Below are positions 55,457 to 64,000 of a stretch of 64,000 bases of DNA, in pieces. The notes beneath the pieces were generated by a model, which ran no database searches, was not told the DNA's origin, and saw nothing but the letters and a program-made list of their open reading frames with translations. The first letter of the stretch is position 1. Each line of letters begins with the position of its first letter. Where the stretch lies: positions 372,001 through 436,000 of the forward strand of contig CP021237.1 in assembly GCA_002151545.1 (NCBI GenBank), in the 5' to 3' direction. Source of the DNA: Sphingobacteriaceae bacterium GW460-11-11-14-LB5. GTDB lineage: Bacteria; Bacteroidota; Bacteroidia; Sphingobacteriales; Sphingobacteriaceae. The position numbers were made by a program, and so were the translations under genes.

Positions 55457-56492
55457 AATTAGGGTCTGTTAACATTTTTGCTTTCTTATGATAGCTGATT
55501 TTTTTTGACTTTTCTGCAAAATATTTTTCAATAAATAAGTAAAATATATAGGCAATTATAATGCAGATCATAAACGACAATAAGAACAAAATGACATGAA
55601 AATTGGGATTAATGCCGATTGATTTAACAAGAAAATAACTAATCAAGGGTAAAAAGGACCAATGTGAGATATATAGCGAATAAGATATTTTCCCAAAGAA
55701 ATCGGTTATTCTATTTAGAAACGATGCAAAAGCCAGATAAAATGCTGACATTATTCCAACCAGTGCAAACATTGTACTGATTTGAAATTTTAGCAGGATC
55801 CCTAAGGCAAGGATGGCAATTATATACTCATTTCTATTTATTTTATTTATCTTAAAATAAAATGTAACAATCCCCATTACGAAATAAGTAACCCACCTGG
55901 GTAAAAAATCCATACTATGGCTTATCAAATTAAGACTTAAAATTGCAGAAATTGTAAATAGTATCACCCATCTGTTTTTATGTATAAGCAGGGGAAATAT
56001 GAAGGCAATAATAAGATAGTATTGAAATTCTATTGCTAAGGTCCAGAAAACACTGGATATCCATTTTTCATGTGTGAATGGGATTAAATAGGCAACATGT
56101 AAAAGGAGATTATTAAAGCTAATGACGTTTGATCTGTTTAGTGAAAAATTAATGATTAAGGTAATGGCAATCATCACTAAATATGGAGGATCGATTCTTA
56201 AGATGCGTTTCCATAAAAATAAGCCAATGTTTTTTAGTTCATATCCTGCAGCAAACATGGAGTATGGTATGATGAATCCCGAAATGACAAAAAATACTTC
56301 AACACCCAAATACATCTTTTGCATAGCCAGGTATAGAAAAGGGATTTTAGGGTAAAACATCCAAATATGATGAAGTAAGACAAGACAAGCAGCAAAACCC
56401 CTTAGGGTCTGTACAGCGTTCAAATACGGTATTTGTGATTTTGTCACACTATTTAATATCAGCTTCCATTTTCTTTTTGGCAACAAGGCCAT
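55443..56492 (-). CDS. acyltransferase family 3 membrane protein
   Basis: 349 residues with about ten transmembrane helices. The family signature is near the N-terminus: LRGFAACLVLLHHIWMF, then VEVFFVISGFIIPYSMFAA and the RILRIDPPYLVMI arginine motif. Such proteins move acetyl or other acyl groups onto surface sugars across the membrane. The ATG at 56492 overlaps the methyltransferase gene by 44 bases; a GTG at 56447, just after that gene's stop, would give 334 residues and may be the real start. The protein ends in a basic tail (KKISYHKKAK). Confidence 0.9.
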   Translation of the reverse strand: MALLPKRKWKLILNSVTKSQIPYLNAVQTLRGFAACLVLLHHIWMFYPKIPFLYLAMQKMYLGVEVFFVISGFIIPYSMFAAGYELKNIGLFLWKRILRIDPPYLVMIAITLIINFSLNRSNVISFNNLLLHVAYLIPFTHEKWISSVFWTLAIEFQYYLIIAFIFPLLIHKNRWVILFTISAILSLNLISHSMDFLPRWVTYFVMGIVTFYFKINKINRNEYIIAILALGILLKFQISTMFALVGIMSAFYLAFASFLNRITDFFGKISYSLYISHWSFLPLISYFLVKSIGINPNFHVILFLLSFMICIIIAYIFYLFIEKYFAEKSKKISYHKKAKMLTDPNYASY

Positions 56493-57117
56493 AGCTCATC
56501 CCACAGGCCATAGGTGACCTAAGCTCTAAATATCTTTTTGCTAACCGTTTAAAAATTCTAAATGGATTTTTAATTAGATTCCTGTCGAAAAGAGCGGTTT
56601 TTCCATCAAGCATGTTCCATTGTTCAATTACAAAACCATTATCAGTTAATAATCGCTCAATAACATGGGGCCAGGGTGTAAACACATGATGGTTTAATTC
56701 TAAATCTGCAACTGTAAAACAGGGCATTTTTCCCTCTGCAAATAAGGTAAATCTCGATTCGCTCCAAAAAGGGTTTGGTGTGGTTAATATTAGCTTTCCG
56801 CCCGGTTTTAATACTTTGGCTAAGTTTGATAAACAATTCCATGGATTTGTTAAGTGTTCAACAACTTCTAATAATAACACATAATCAGCGCTATTAGATA
56901 GTTCAGGTAGTTCATTATTAATATTCCATGTTTTTATAGAAGTTATTTCGGGTGCCATATCAAATCCCTGATATTTGATCTTTTTTGTAATGGAGCTTGT
57001 AATTATACTATCTTTTGCGCCTATATCGAATACAACTGGCTCAACTTCTGTAAGGTTATTGATAAATGATGAGGCCCATTGATAACGGTTTAAACTTAAT
57101 GTTTCATTAATCACCAT
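56449..57117 (-). CDS. SAM-dependent methyltransferase (class I)
   Basis: 222 residues. The SAM-binding motif I is in VEPVVFDIGAKDSII, followed by the acidic region YQGFDMAPEITSIKTW, the motif ADYVLLLEVVEHLTNPWNCL and the post-motif LKPGGKLILTTPNPFW. This is the methyltransferase type 11/23 layout. It probably methylates a sugar or lipid-linked intermediate of the polysaccharide, inferred from location only. It starts with an ATG 4 bases after the preceding stop. Confidence 0.88.
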   Translation of the reverse strand: MVINETLSLNRYQWASSFINNLTEVEPVVFDIGAKDSIITSSITKKIKYQGFDMAPEITSIKTWNINNELPELSNSADYVLLLEVVEHLTNPWNCLSNLAKVLKPGGKLILTTPNPFWSESRFTLFAEGKMPCFTVADLELNHHVFTPWPHVIERLLTDNGFVIEQWNMLDGKTALFDRNLIKNPFRIFKRLAKRYLELRSPMACGMSYGLVAKKKMEADIK

Positions 57118-57121
57118 AACT

Positions 57122-58054
57122 TTAAAATAAGGCTTTAATTGAGCGGTTTAGGTTTAATAACTGATGTGTAAGCTTAAAACCAAAAAATGTATATAGTTTT
57201 CCAATGTTATCTTTTCTGTTGATACTAAAATCCGGGTTCAACTCTTTTGCCCAGTTAATCATTGCGATGGATGTTTTTAAATCGCTTCGGGCAATCCATT
57301 CTGCTAAAGAAAAAAGACTTTCGCTAGTTGCAATTTTTCTTGAAACTGTCAGGTCATTTGTTTCACTCAACCTCATTATTATTTTTTTATAAATGTTTAA
57401 GTGTTGATAATTTGCTGCTTGAGAAGATAAGCCATTATAGCTATTATTCATCTGGTTATGGTGTTTAACCCAATAACCAGCGCAACCTGATAAATAGGCG
57501 ATTCGTGGATTTAACAGCCCATATTCTAAAATAAACATTCTGTCTTCCCGCAATGCAAAATCTGGTCGGCGGGGAACAAGTTTAACCCAGTCGGTTTTAA
57601 ATAACATTCCTAAAAAATGGCTGCCGTAAGTATTACCCAATTGAACAGTTAAAAAATCATCCCAGTTGACATCAGCATGTTCAATTATCCTGCCCGTTTC
57701 TTGGAAATAATCATCAACCCTATTACAAACCAAATCTGCATTTTTCAATTCAGCTTCTTTAAATTGAAGATCAATGATTCCATCTGCAAGAAAATCATCG
57801 CTATCTAAAAAACGTATATATTTCCCTCTGGCAATATTAGTCCCGGTATTAACAGCATAAGTCTGGCCTTGATTTTTTTGATTGATCTTAACAATATCAT
57901 TTTGAGTTTGCAGCCATTCCCATGTTTCATCAGTACTTCCGTCATCAACAACAATAATTTCAATCTTACAAAAGTTCTTCCTGCAACTTTCAATAGCCCT
58001 TGGTAAAGACCAGAATCGGTTATAGGTAGGTATAATTATCGAAACATCAACCAT
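57122..58054 (-). CDS. glycosyltransferase family 2 protein
   Basis: 310 residues from the ATG at 58054 (MVDVSIIIPTYNRFWSLPRA); the frame is open to a TTG 16 codons up, which would overlap the preceding gene. GT-A marks: EIIVVDDGSTDETWEWLQTQ and the metal-binding IRFLDSDDFLADGI. The C-terminal half is helical. An inverting transferase of unknown sugar, 10 bases after the stop of the GT8-like gene. Confidence 0.9.
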   Translation of the reverse strand: MVDVSIIIPTYNRFWSLPRAIESCRKNFCKIEIIVVDDGSTDETWEWLQTQNDIVKINQKNQGQTYAVNTGTNIARGKYIRFLDSDDFLADGIIDLQFKEAELKNADLVCNRVDDYFQETGRIIEHADVNWDDFLTVQLGNTYGSHFLGMLFKTDWVKLVPRRPDFALREDRMFILEYGLLNPRIAYLSGCAGYWVKHHNQMNNSYNGLSSQAANYQHLNIYKKIIMRLSETNDLTVSRKIATSESLFSLAEWIARSDLKTSIAMINWAKELNPDFSINRKDNIGKLYTFFGFKLTHQLLNLNRSIKALF

Positions 58055-58064
58055 GGATAAACTT

Positions 58065-59030
58065 TTAAAGTCGTTCTGATTTTTTAATTGTATTTGTACC
58101 AAATAATAACCTATATAAAGGTCTTAGCATACTTTTGCCAAAGATTTTAATTCGCTCACCATATTCAATTTTAATGATAGTGAAAAAATTAGAGATGGGA
58201 TTAAGTTTATTCTCCATTTTTAATTTTAATCTTAACACTTCTCTTTCATAAGGATAATGTTGCGTGTAATAACCTAAAAAATGAACGATTAGTGGCGTTA
58301 CTGTAGTGAACGGATACCAGTTTTGGTGCAGTGGACTAGGTGCAGGAGGATTAATTAAATACCTCGAGCCATTAATTAAATCAATTTTGTAACCTCCAGG
58401 ACAAGCTTGTGGATCGCTCATTATTGTCCCATCATCAGGTATTGTATGCATTCCATTGAGTTGCATGGCTAAAGCCATTATTACTTCATCGTTGGGTTTG
58501 TTTCTTAATCTTTTAAAGCCAATAGCATCATATTCTTTTTCTAATCGGCGCGCATCTTCATATACTTTAGATGCATTTTGACCTTTTTCTAAATAATATA
58601 TGCCGCCATTAAATTTTGGAAGACAAGGGACATTAAATTTTTTACAGATGGATTTAATATCTCCAAACCATTCACCCTCATTAATATATCCGCCAATTAC
58701 ACTTACATCCTTACCTTTAAATCTATCAAAGATCCCATCTATATTGCCAAATATTAAACAATCACTATCAATAAACAAAGTTTGTCCGGACGGGGCTAAT
58801 TTATCTAAATGCAATTTCGTTGAAAATCCCTCGCCCAATTCTCCAGATTTTATTTTTATGATTTGTATATACTCAAGAATGTCTTTCGGAATTAAACTGG
58901 CTTGGTCGGTAACCATATAGAATTTAATGGTTGTGTGCTTGTTCCAGTAAAAAAAGGAACGGGCTAAGTTTACAGCAAGGCTTATATATAAGCTTTTACC
59001 GGTTGCAATTGTTATGATGTTTTTATTCAA
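58065..59030 (-). CDS. GT8-like glycosyltransferase
   Basis: 321 residues. The metal-binding DxD motif lies in TLFIDSDCLIFGNIDGIFDR; before it is SGELGEGFSTKLHLDKLAPS; the acceptor-side region FNGGIYYLEKG and the histidine-bearing IVHFLGYYTQH are placed as in GT8-type nucleotide-diphospho-sugar transferases. It starts with TTG at 59030, 3 bases after the preceding stop; the next Met is too far in. Retaining chemistry would be expected for GT8, but the family call is by motif only. Confidence 0.78.
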   Translation of the reverse strand: MNKNIITIATGKSLYISLAVNLARSFFYWNKHTTIKFYMVTDQASLIPKDILEYIQIIKIKSGELGEGFSTKLHLDKLAPSGQTLFIDSDCLIFGNIDGIFDRFKGKDVSVIGGYINEGEWFGDIKSICKKFNVPCLPKFNGGIYYLEKGQNASKVYEDARRLEKEYDAIGFKRLRNKPNDEVIMALAMQLNGMHTIPDDGTIMSDPQACPGGYKIDLINGSRYLINPPAPSPLHQNWYPFTTVTPLIVHFLGYYTQHYPYEREVLRLKLKMENKLNPISNFFTIIKIEYGERIKIFGKSMLRPLYRLLFGTNTIKKSERL

Positions 59031-59033
59031 GCG

Positions 59034-59918
59034 TTATTTTTTGAGTAATCCAATTCGCATAAAAAACGCATCTCGCCAAAATAAATGTCGTACGGGGCCA
59101 ATGTAGTGCCTGGCAATGGGGTTGTTTTTATTTGGAAAAAAATGATATTGATCTTTCAGGCTAATTTGGAATTCTTGTTCGTCCATTCCGAAGCCTCCGC
59201 AAATTTTGTTTAAATATGAAAAAATAGTTTGCTCGGAAAAATGATTTGATTCTTTTGCAACCAGTGGTAATATTCTCGCCAGATTTTCTTCAATGGTCTT
59301 AGTTGTTAATTTATACAACAAAATGCCGGCGCAAAAATAGGGCGGACTATTTAATATGGATAAATTCCCTCTTTCTACCAAAGCCTGATCGTAAGCAGGT
59401 TGAAAATCATAAGATAAGCTAAGTGATATTTGATCATTGGCCAGCATCTCATTAATCAGATGTTTTGGGTCGCCAAACCATAGTACATCCGTGTCACAAT
59501 ACAATACAGGCTTGCCCTGAGCGGCTGTCTGTAATATTGCAGCGAGCTTTAAGCCCATTGGATTCATTTTTGCGAAAGATACTAAATCTTGATTTTCTTT
59601 ATGAAAGGAAATACAGTCATTGGCGCTGATGATGTTTATCGAAGTTTGTTGCTGCCAATTTAAAACTTTATAACATTCTTCAGGACTTAAATTATTATCA
59701 GTAAAAATGAAAATAGATGGAATATCCCTGAAATTTTTAATGATGCTGTTCAAAGTTTCCCGAAGCATTGATAGCTGTGCTTTTCCAACTAATATTGTTA
59801 AATTAAAGTCTTGATCCTGAACTTTATTCTTTCTAATAGCTAAGCTGTATTGTTCTATTATTTTCTTGTAAACAAGTGGTAATCTAAAAACCAGGCTATT
59901 TTTAATTCTTCGAATCAT
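59034..59918 (-). CDS. putative glycosyltransferase with DxD motif
   Basis: 294 residues. DxD motif in KPVLYCDTDVLWFGDPKHLI; upstream SFAKMNPMGLKLAAILQTAA and downstream SPPYFCAGILLYKLTT; C-terminal ARHYIGPVRHLFWRDAFFM with the conserved His-x-x-Gly-type loop. This is the nucleotide-diphospho-sugar transferase fold, and the sub-type is not clear. Its ATG overlaps the stop of the FkbM gene by 4 bases (ATGA), so the two are translationally coupled. Confidence 0.75.
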   Translation of the reverse strand: MIRRIKNSLVFRLPLVYKKIIEQYSLAIRKNKVQDQDFNLTILVGKAQLSMLRETLNSIIKNFRDIPSIFIFTDNNLSPEECYKVLNWQQQTSINIISANDCISFHKENQDLVSFAKMNPMGLKLAAILQTAAQGKPVLYCDTDVLWFGDPKHLINEMLANDQISLSLSYDFQPAYDQALVERGNLSILNSPPYFCAGILLYKLTTKTIEENLARILPLVAKESNHFSEQTIFSYLNKICGGFGMDEQEFQISLKDQYHFFPNKNNPIARHYIGPVRHLFWRDAFFMRIGLLKK

Positions 59919-60670
59919 GAACGGATTTTCCTTCCCAGATAAATATGAAAACTTTTTAAAAGTTGTAGAAAGGGATGTATAACAGCTAGCCTGAAAAATT
60001 GATTTCCATTTAATTTAATGAGTTTTGTGTTGATAAATAAAACTTCCCGCCAGTCTTGATTTGAGATTTTTAATGTGAAAAAATGATTTTTCTTTAATTT
60101 ACTAACCATTCTTTTTACACTTGTTACATCATGGTTGAGAAAGTCATGAAATTCAACAGATATCTGCGCAATTTTAGTTAATGTTTGGGCAGATAAATCA
60201 TCTAACATTGCAATTTCTGCGCCTTCAATATCTATTTTAACAAGGTCGATCTGTTTTTGGATATTGAGTTTTTCAATTAAGCTGTCAAAGGTTATTCCTG
60301 ATACGATTTCATGATTTTCCGTTCCCCACACTCCGGCAATATTCTTGTCCATACTGTTCGCTTCATTATTACTCGAAAGATAAAAAGTTACATCATCATT
60401 TGTATTTCCCAGCGCATAGTTGTACACATCAACATTGTTAATTTTTGGGAGTACTTGAAATAATGATAAGGATGCTTCTACTGCGATATAATGACCTCCA
60501 AATCTTTGTTGCATATTGCGGTAAAAATTACCTTTGTTGGCGCCAAGGTCAAAAATCAAGCTGTTTTGATTAATTTTTTCTCTTAAGATATAATGCGAAC
60601 TCACCTCAATAATTTTAGCCTTATTTAAATTTGAAACCAATAATTTGTTGATTAATGAAAATAGGCTCAT
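59915..60670 (-). CDS. FkbM family methyltransferase
   Basis: 251 residues. SAM-binding motif LIFDLGANKGNFYRNMQQRF, then GGHYIAVEASLSLFQ, the FkbM middle region FYLSSNNEANSMDKNIAG and the signature QIDLVKIDIEGAEIAMLDDL. FkbM enzymes add methyl to hydroxyls of sugars or polyketides. In this locus an O-methylated sugar is the likely product. The ATG shares one base with the stop of the upstream gene (TAATG). A second FkbM gene lies at 61578. Confidence 0.9.
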   Translation of the reverse strand: MSLFSLINKLLVSNLNKAKIIEVSSHYILREKINQNSLIFDLGANKGNFYRNMQQRFGGHYIAVEASLSLFQVLPKINNVDVYNYALGNTNDDVTFYLSSNNEANSMDKNIAGVWGTENHEIVSGITFDSLIEKLNIQKQIDLVKIDIEGAEIAMLDDLSAQTLTKIAQISVEFHDFLNHDVTSVKRMVSKLKKNHFFTLKISNQDWREVLFINTKLIKLNGNQFFRLAVIHPFLQLLKSFHIYLGRKIRS

Positions 60671-61539
60671 TAAGATTTGAATTTTTTTAGTTTAGCGGTA
60701 TAGATTCTGAAAGCAAAATCGTAGGCTTCTCTATCTTTAAAAAGCTTTACACTTAGTAGCAGTGTAGCATACCAAAGTTTTAATAAAATATTAACTTTAT
60801 TTTTGTAAGTTATTTTTTTATCGGATCCAAAGCCTGATATATAGCTTTTCTGATTTTCTGAATCATTGTCTTCAAGTGAGTTAATCATATGGAATTTTCG
60901 ATTAGTACTTTCCAGTGCACCCAGATGGATGGCATGAGGGATGGGCCCGGAATCCATTAATGCAAACGGAAAATTATTTTGAATCAGATAATCTGAAATA
61001 AATGTTTCAAATCCATAGGTTGTTGTTTTATCAGATTTGGGAAAATCTATCATTTGCTTAATTGCATCAACTATATACTGCGTGCGGCATAATGAAGGAG
61101 AAACCGATAACCCATATTCGGGCAAGTAAAACTCATCAAAATAATGCTTTAGCATCTGTTCCTCTTTCAAGGGTTCAATTTTTGTTAAAAAAATGGTCGA
61201 CCAGTTTTTATGTTTGGTTAACACATCCACTATCCGGTTAAGATTTACCGGCTGGTTAAAATAATAATCGTCTTCTAACCAAAAAAAGAAATCAGTTTTA
61301 ATACAGTTAAGCGCATTAATAATGTTAAAAACATATCCCTTTCTTTTAAAGTTTTGAACAATCAGATCTGGTTTAATACTTCGTATTACGTTCTCATCTA
61401 TTACCCCATCAACGGCTAAAATTGTTTGCGAAAACGTATAATCACAATTTTGTATAAAACTTTCATAACACTTTGGGAGAAGATGTTCCTTGCCCTCACA
61501 TGTAAAAATTACTAAAGTAGTCTGATTTGGAGTAATCAT
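60670..61539 (-). CDS. GT-A type glycosyltransferase, family unclear
   Basis: 289 residues. The start TTLVIFTCEGKEHLLPKCYE and the motif IKTDFFFWLEDDYYFNQPVN (acidic EDD in the metal-binding place) show a GT-A fold related to GT2. The later YLPEYGLSVSPSLCRTQYI and DYLIQNNFPFALMDSGPIPH segments are not known to me. Sugar and linkage unknown. ATG at 61539, 38 bases after the FkbM gene at 61578; the stop overlaps the next start. Confidence 0.75.
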   Translation of the reverse strand: MITPNQTTLVIFTCEGKEHLLPKCYESFIQNCDYTFSQTILAVDGVIDENVIRSIKPDLIVQNFKRKGYVFNIINALNCIKTDFFFWLEDDYYFNQPVNLNRIVDVLTKHKNWSTIFLTKIEPLKEEQMLKHYFDEFYLPEYGLSVSPSLCRTQYIVDAIKQMIDFPKSDKTTTYGFETFISDYLIQNNFPFALMDSGPIPHAIHLGALESTNRKFHMINSLEDNDSENQKSYISGFGSDKKITYKNKVNILLKLWYATLLLSVKLFKDREAYDFAFRIYTAKLKKFKS

Positions 61540-61577
61540 GTTTTATCTTAATGATTTTGAGATATTACTTTTCATCA

Positions 61578-62411
61578 TTAGCTTAGGGGCTTTTTGAAAA
61601 AGCTGTTATTTAGGTTAATCTTAACTGAATTATGAATGGCTAGTATATTTTGATATCTAAAAATCTCATGAGATGAGGTATATTCTCCCAATGGATATAA
61701 ATGACCTGAAGCCATAATCCTAAAGAAAGAATAGTTTGGTAAAGTGTTATAAAAGTCTTTCATAAAGCTTTTTGAAATGATATTAAATTCATTAAATTCA
61801 AATTGAATTAGCTTTACAACATCCTTTCTAATGGTTTCAATGGCACCCCTTAGCACTTTTAATTCATGACCCTCAACATCAATTTTTAAATAATCGATGG
61901 AAAGAATTTTATTCTCTGTACAATAGTGATCAATTGTAATAAACTTACATCTTGTTGGTTCGATCTCTGTTTCTTTAAATTGTTGAAATATCGACCCTAG
62001 CGCTTCAGGATAAAGGGTTGCCATTGCGCTATTTTCATTATCTAAACTGATAAAAAGTTCGAGCTCTTCGGCTTTTTCCCCGAAGCCACAATTGTTTAAA
62101 ATAATATTTGGATGGTCTACATGCTGTTTAAGCTGTAGAAAAGTTACTAAAACTGGTTCAAATGAGTGTATTTTAGCATTCGGAAACTTAACATTTAGCA
62201 TTTTTGTATACTCTCCAATATTCGCACCAACATCAAATATTATACTTGGCGTATTACCTAATAGTTTAGCAATAACAACATCGGCAACAAAGAATTCTCC
62301 AGATTGATAACAATTATGACCAGCACCAGCTTGAACATGTGCATGTGCCAATAAATCAACGTTCATCATCTTCAATGTTTTTACCAGTAATCTTTCTACA
62401 GTTTTTTTCAT
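61578..62411 (-). CDS. FkbM family methyltransferase
   Basis: 277 residues. SAM motif SIIFDVGANIGEYTKMLNVK, next IHSFEPVLVTFLQLKQHV, middle region FISLDNENSAMATLYPEALG, and the signature LSIDYLKIDVEGHELKVLRG. Likely an O-methyltransferase on a sugar of the surface glycan. It is clearly different from the second FkbM protein in the locus, suggesting two separate methylation sites. A gap of 124 bases separates it from the upstream glycosyltransferase, where a weak internal promoter could sit. Confidence 0.9.
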   Translation of the reverse strand: MKKTVERLLVKTLKMMNVDLLAHAHVQAGAGHNCYQSGEFFVADVVIAKLLGNTPSIIFDVGANIGEYTKMLNVKFPNAKIHSFEPVLVTFLQLKQHVDHPNIILNNCGFGEKAEELELFISLDNENSAMATLYPEALGSIFQQFKETEIEPTRCKFITIDHYCTENKILSIDYLKIDVEGHELKVLRGAIETIRKDVVKLIQFEFNEFNIISKSFMKDFYNTLPNYSFFRIMASGHLYPLGEYTSSHEIFRYQNILAIHNSVKINLNNSFFKKPLS

Positions 62412-62535
62412 TTAAATAATTGCGTGAGCTTAAATACCAACTTCTAAACTTCTTAAGCTAAAAATTAATAAAGGTTCGAGATTTCGTTTGCCTACTGTTA
62501 AACCCAACAGATGAAAGGTGAAAATTATTAAATTG

Positions 62536-63519
62536 TTATTTATTAAAATTTTTAAGGTAGCTAATCCAGGCAGCGGTTTTCCAACCAAATAGTTTTGAAA
62601 CTATTTTATAAAAAGGGGTATGCTGGTAATAATTTTTAGGGATCGAAGCTAAATTATCTGCTTCTCTCATTGCCTGGTTTGCAATTTTTATTGATCTAGG
62701 GTAGGCTGCAAGTGCAACTTCACCAAAGTACCTGCTAATTGCTTTTTTTGCTCCAACGCTATCGATTTTGCTTAAAAGGTGGTTTTTCTTTAAAGTTATG
62801 CTATTGAAAAAACTAGTTAAAGCTCGAATGTTTTTTTTACTACTTAAGCTGTTTTTTTGCTTTCTGTAGTAAGCAATAGCTTGAGGCGCATATTTAATTT
62901 CTACTGCATTTAAAACAACTCTGCAAAAATACTCTCCATCATCATTATAGCTTAGGTCTTCATTCCAAAAACCAGCTTTATTTATAACCTCACGAGGTGT
63001 TAACCAGGCATGTATAGTAATCATTCCTCCATAATTTGGACCTATTAAATCACCGCCATACAATTTTATTAAAAAATCAGGCATATTGGATGAGCCTTCT
63101 TGGTACCATTCATGATTTAGTTGATTTGCGTAGGGGCTTGTTCCATGTTGGAAATACACCGTGGGGCCTATAGCTAACTTTTCGGTATTGTTATTTAGTA
63201 ATTTTACCTGTGATTCTATTTTATTTAAAGAAAGTAAATCATCAGCATCTAAAAACTGGATATAATGGCCTTTTGCATTTTTTAAGCCAAGATTTCTGGC
63301 TGCAGATGCTCCTTTATTTGATTGTTGAAGAATAATTACATGCTCGCACTCAAATTTCTTAGCAATTTGTAAGGAATCATCTGTCGAACCATCATCAACT
63401 ATGATTATTTCGATCTTTTTCCAGGTTTGATTAAGGGCACAATTAATGGTCTCTGCTATATATAATTCTGAATTATACATAGGGATAATGATAGAAACAA
63501 GTGGTTGATTGGTGATCAA
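62536..63519 (-). CDS. glycosyltransferase family 2 protein
   Basis: 327 residues. Start TTG at 63519 (ITNQPLVSIIIPMYNSELYI), 2 bases after the preceding stop. GT-A motifs: EIIIVDDGSTDDSLQIAKKF, SNKGASAARNLGLKNAKGHY and the metal site IQFLDADDLLSLNKIESQ. C-terminal helical part (about 215-327). An inverting transferase. The sugar is not predictable. Confidence 0.9.
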   Translation of the reverse strand: MITNQPLVSIIIPMYNSELYIAETINCALNQTWKKIEIIIVDDGSTDDSLQIAKKFECEHVIILQQSNKGASAARNLGLKNAKGHYIQFLDADDLLSLNKIESQVKLLNNNTEKLAIGPTVYFQHGTSPYANQLNHEWYQEGSSNMPDFLIKLYGGDLIGPNYGGMITIHAWLTPREVINKAGFWNEDLSYNDDGEYFCRVVLNAVEIKYAPQAIAYYRKQKNSLSSKKNIRALTSFFNSITLKKNHLLSKIDSVGAKKAISRYFGEVALAAYPRSIKIANQAMREADNLASIPKNYYQHTPFYKIVSKLFGWKTAAWISYLKNFNK

Positions 63520-63521
63520 TA

Positions 63522-64000
63522 TTATTTGCGATTAAATATGGTCATCCAATGTTCTTTATTAGTGGTTCCCATATCAACAGTATTGTTTTTAAACCAGGGT
63601 TGCCTTAAATATGTGGCATACAAATCTTGATTTTTATCTATCTCGATAACGCTGTCAATTACTTCTGAAAAATCCAGGTTATTGAATTGTAGTTTCATTT
63701 TTAAATTTCTTCCCTGGATTTTTATTTTTCTTATCGCTTTCTGCATGAATCCATTATGTGTAGCAGGCCGGTAATCGGTAAAACTTTGCTGGGATAAACG
63801 TTCCAGTGTTTTAACCATAATGCCAGTTTTTTTTTCTAGATAATCGGAAACATTAACGAAACTATCAGTATTAAAGATTTTGTTAATATTAGGGTCCCCA
63901 CAATATATTGGCAAACTATTGCAAAGCATAGCATCATATAATTTTTCGGTTTGATAACCGGGATAAACATAATTTTCAAAGGCAATGGTAAATTTATAAG
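63522..64000 (-). CDS. GT10 fucosyltransferase, C-terminal part (cut by window end)
   Basis: The frame is open through the window end, so the N-terminal half is missing. The visible start reads YKFTIAFENYVYPGYQTEKL, followed by YDAMLCNSLPIYCGDPNINK. This is the GDP-fucose binding signature of alpha-1,3/1,4-fucosyltransferases (CAZy GT10): the ENx..GYxTEK and the P.Y.GDPNI elements. It transfers fucose from GDP-fucose. In bacteria it is known from Lewis-type lipopolysaccharide and fucosylated surface glycans. Here it suggests a fucose-bearing exopolysaccharide, which is inference. The next gene starts 2 bases past its stop. Confidence 0.88.
   Translation of the reverse strand, partial: YKFTIAFENYVYPGYQTEKLYDAMLCNSLPIYCGDPNINKIFNTDSFVNVSDYLEKKTGIMVKTLERLSQQSFTDYRPATHNGFMQKAIRKIKIQGRNLKMKLQFNNLDFSEVIDSVIEIDKNQDLYATYLRQPWFKNNTVDMGTTNKEHWMTIFNRK

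Noticed and set aside
1..64000. CRISPR arrays, insertion sequences, prophage
   Set aside because: No regularly spaced direct repeats, no transposase with terminal repeats and no phage structural genes were seen. The only mobile trace is the integrase relic at 1285-1528.

Overview
The window looks like chromosomal DNA of a Pedobacter-like member of the Bacteroidota (Sphingobacteriaceae). Reasons: a SusC/SusD pair with a DUF3823 lipoprotein, a hybrid two-component regulator, GH43/GH2/GH97 enzymes, lipoproteins of the CKK type, moderate to low GC, frequent TTG starts, and an exosortase of the XrtY kind inside a large exopolysaccharide locus. The genus call is inference from gene content; there is no rRNA here.

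Layout. (1) 1-2360: end of an MFS transporter, a small unknown gene, a decayed tyrosine-recombinase relic beside tRNA-Ser(UGA), and a DoxX-like gene. (2) 2425-18663: a polysaccharide utilisation locus. A hybrid sensor/regulator, now split into two overlapping frames, is divergent from susC-susD-DUF3823, followed by two GH43 enzymes, a clan GH-A (GH5-like) enzyme and a GH2 enzyme. Dispersed palindromic repeats sit at the transcript boundaries. The enzyme set suggests an arabinose-containing plant polysaccharide, but the substrate cannot be read from sequence. (3) 18816-28432: a small unknown protein, a secreted DUF5107/TPR protein, a MOSC protein, a Fic AMP-transferase with a striking array of TGTTCA/TGAACA sites upstream, an MscS-type channel and a DUF2807 protein. 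(4) 28883-33012: a compact operon kaiC-kaiB-kaiB-histidine kinase without kaiA. (5) 34053-44547: a GH97 protein with unusual active-site residues, then a four-gene module of planctomycete-type cytochrome proteins (DUF1549/DUF1553, DUF1501, a beta-propeller, a membrane cytochrome/LRR protein) and a frameshifted MFS transporter. (6) 44670-64000: PepE, a small membrane protein, then at least 19 genes on the minus strand for an exopolysaccharide or surface glycan: about eleven glycosyltransferases of several folds, a GT10 fucosyltransferase (cut by the window end), two FkbM methyltransferases, another methyltransferase, an acyltransferase, a Wzy-like polymerase, the exosortase and a WcaF-like acetyltransferase. 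The locus ends in a strong terminator at 46001-46035.

Most worth a second look: the Kai operon with two kaiB genes and a kinase; the Fic operator array; three in-frame peptides in the XrtY-associated glycosyltransferase that look like translated dispersed repeats; the planctomycete-type cytochrome module; the GH97 active site; the tRNA-Ser/integrase relic; and two genes (hybrid regulator, MFS) each broken by what looks like loss of a single base. No searches were run; family names are from recognition of motifs and overall sequence.
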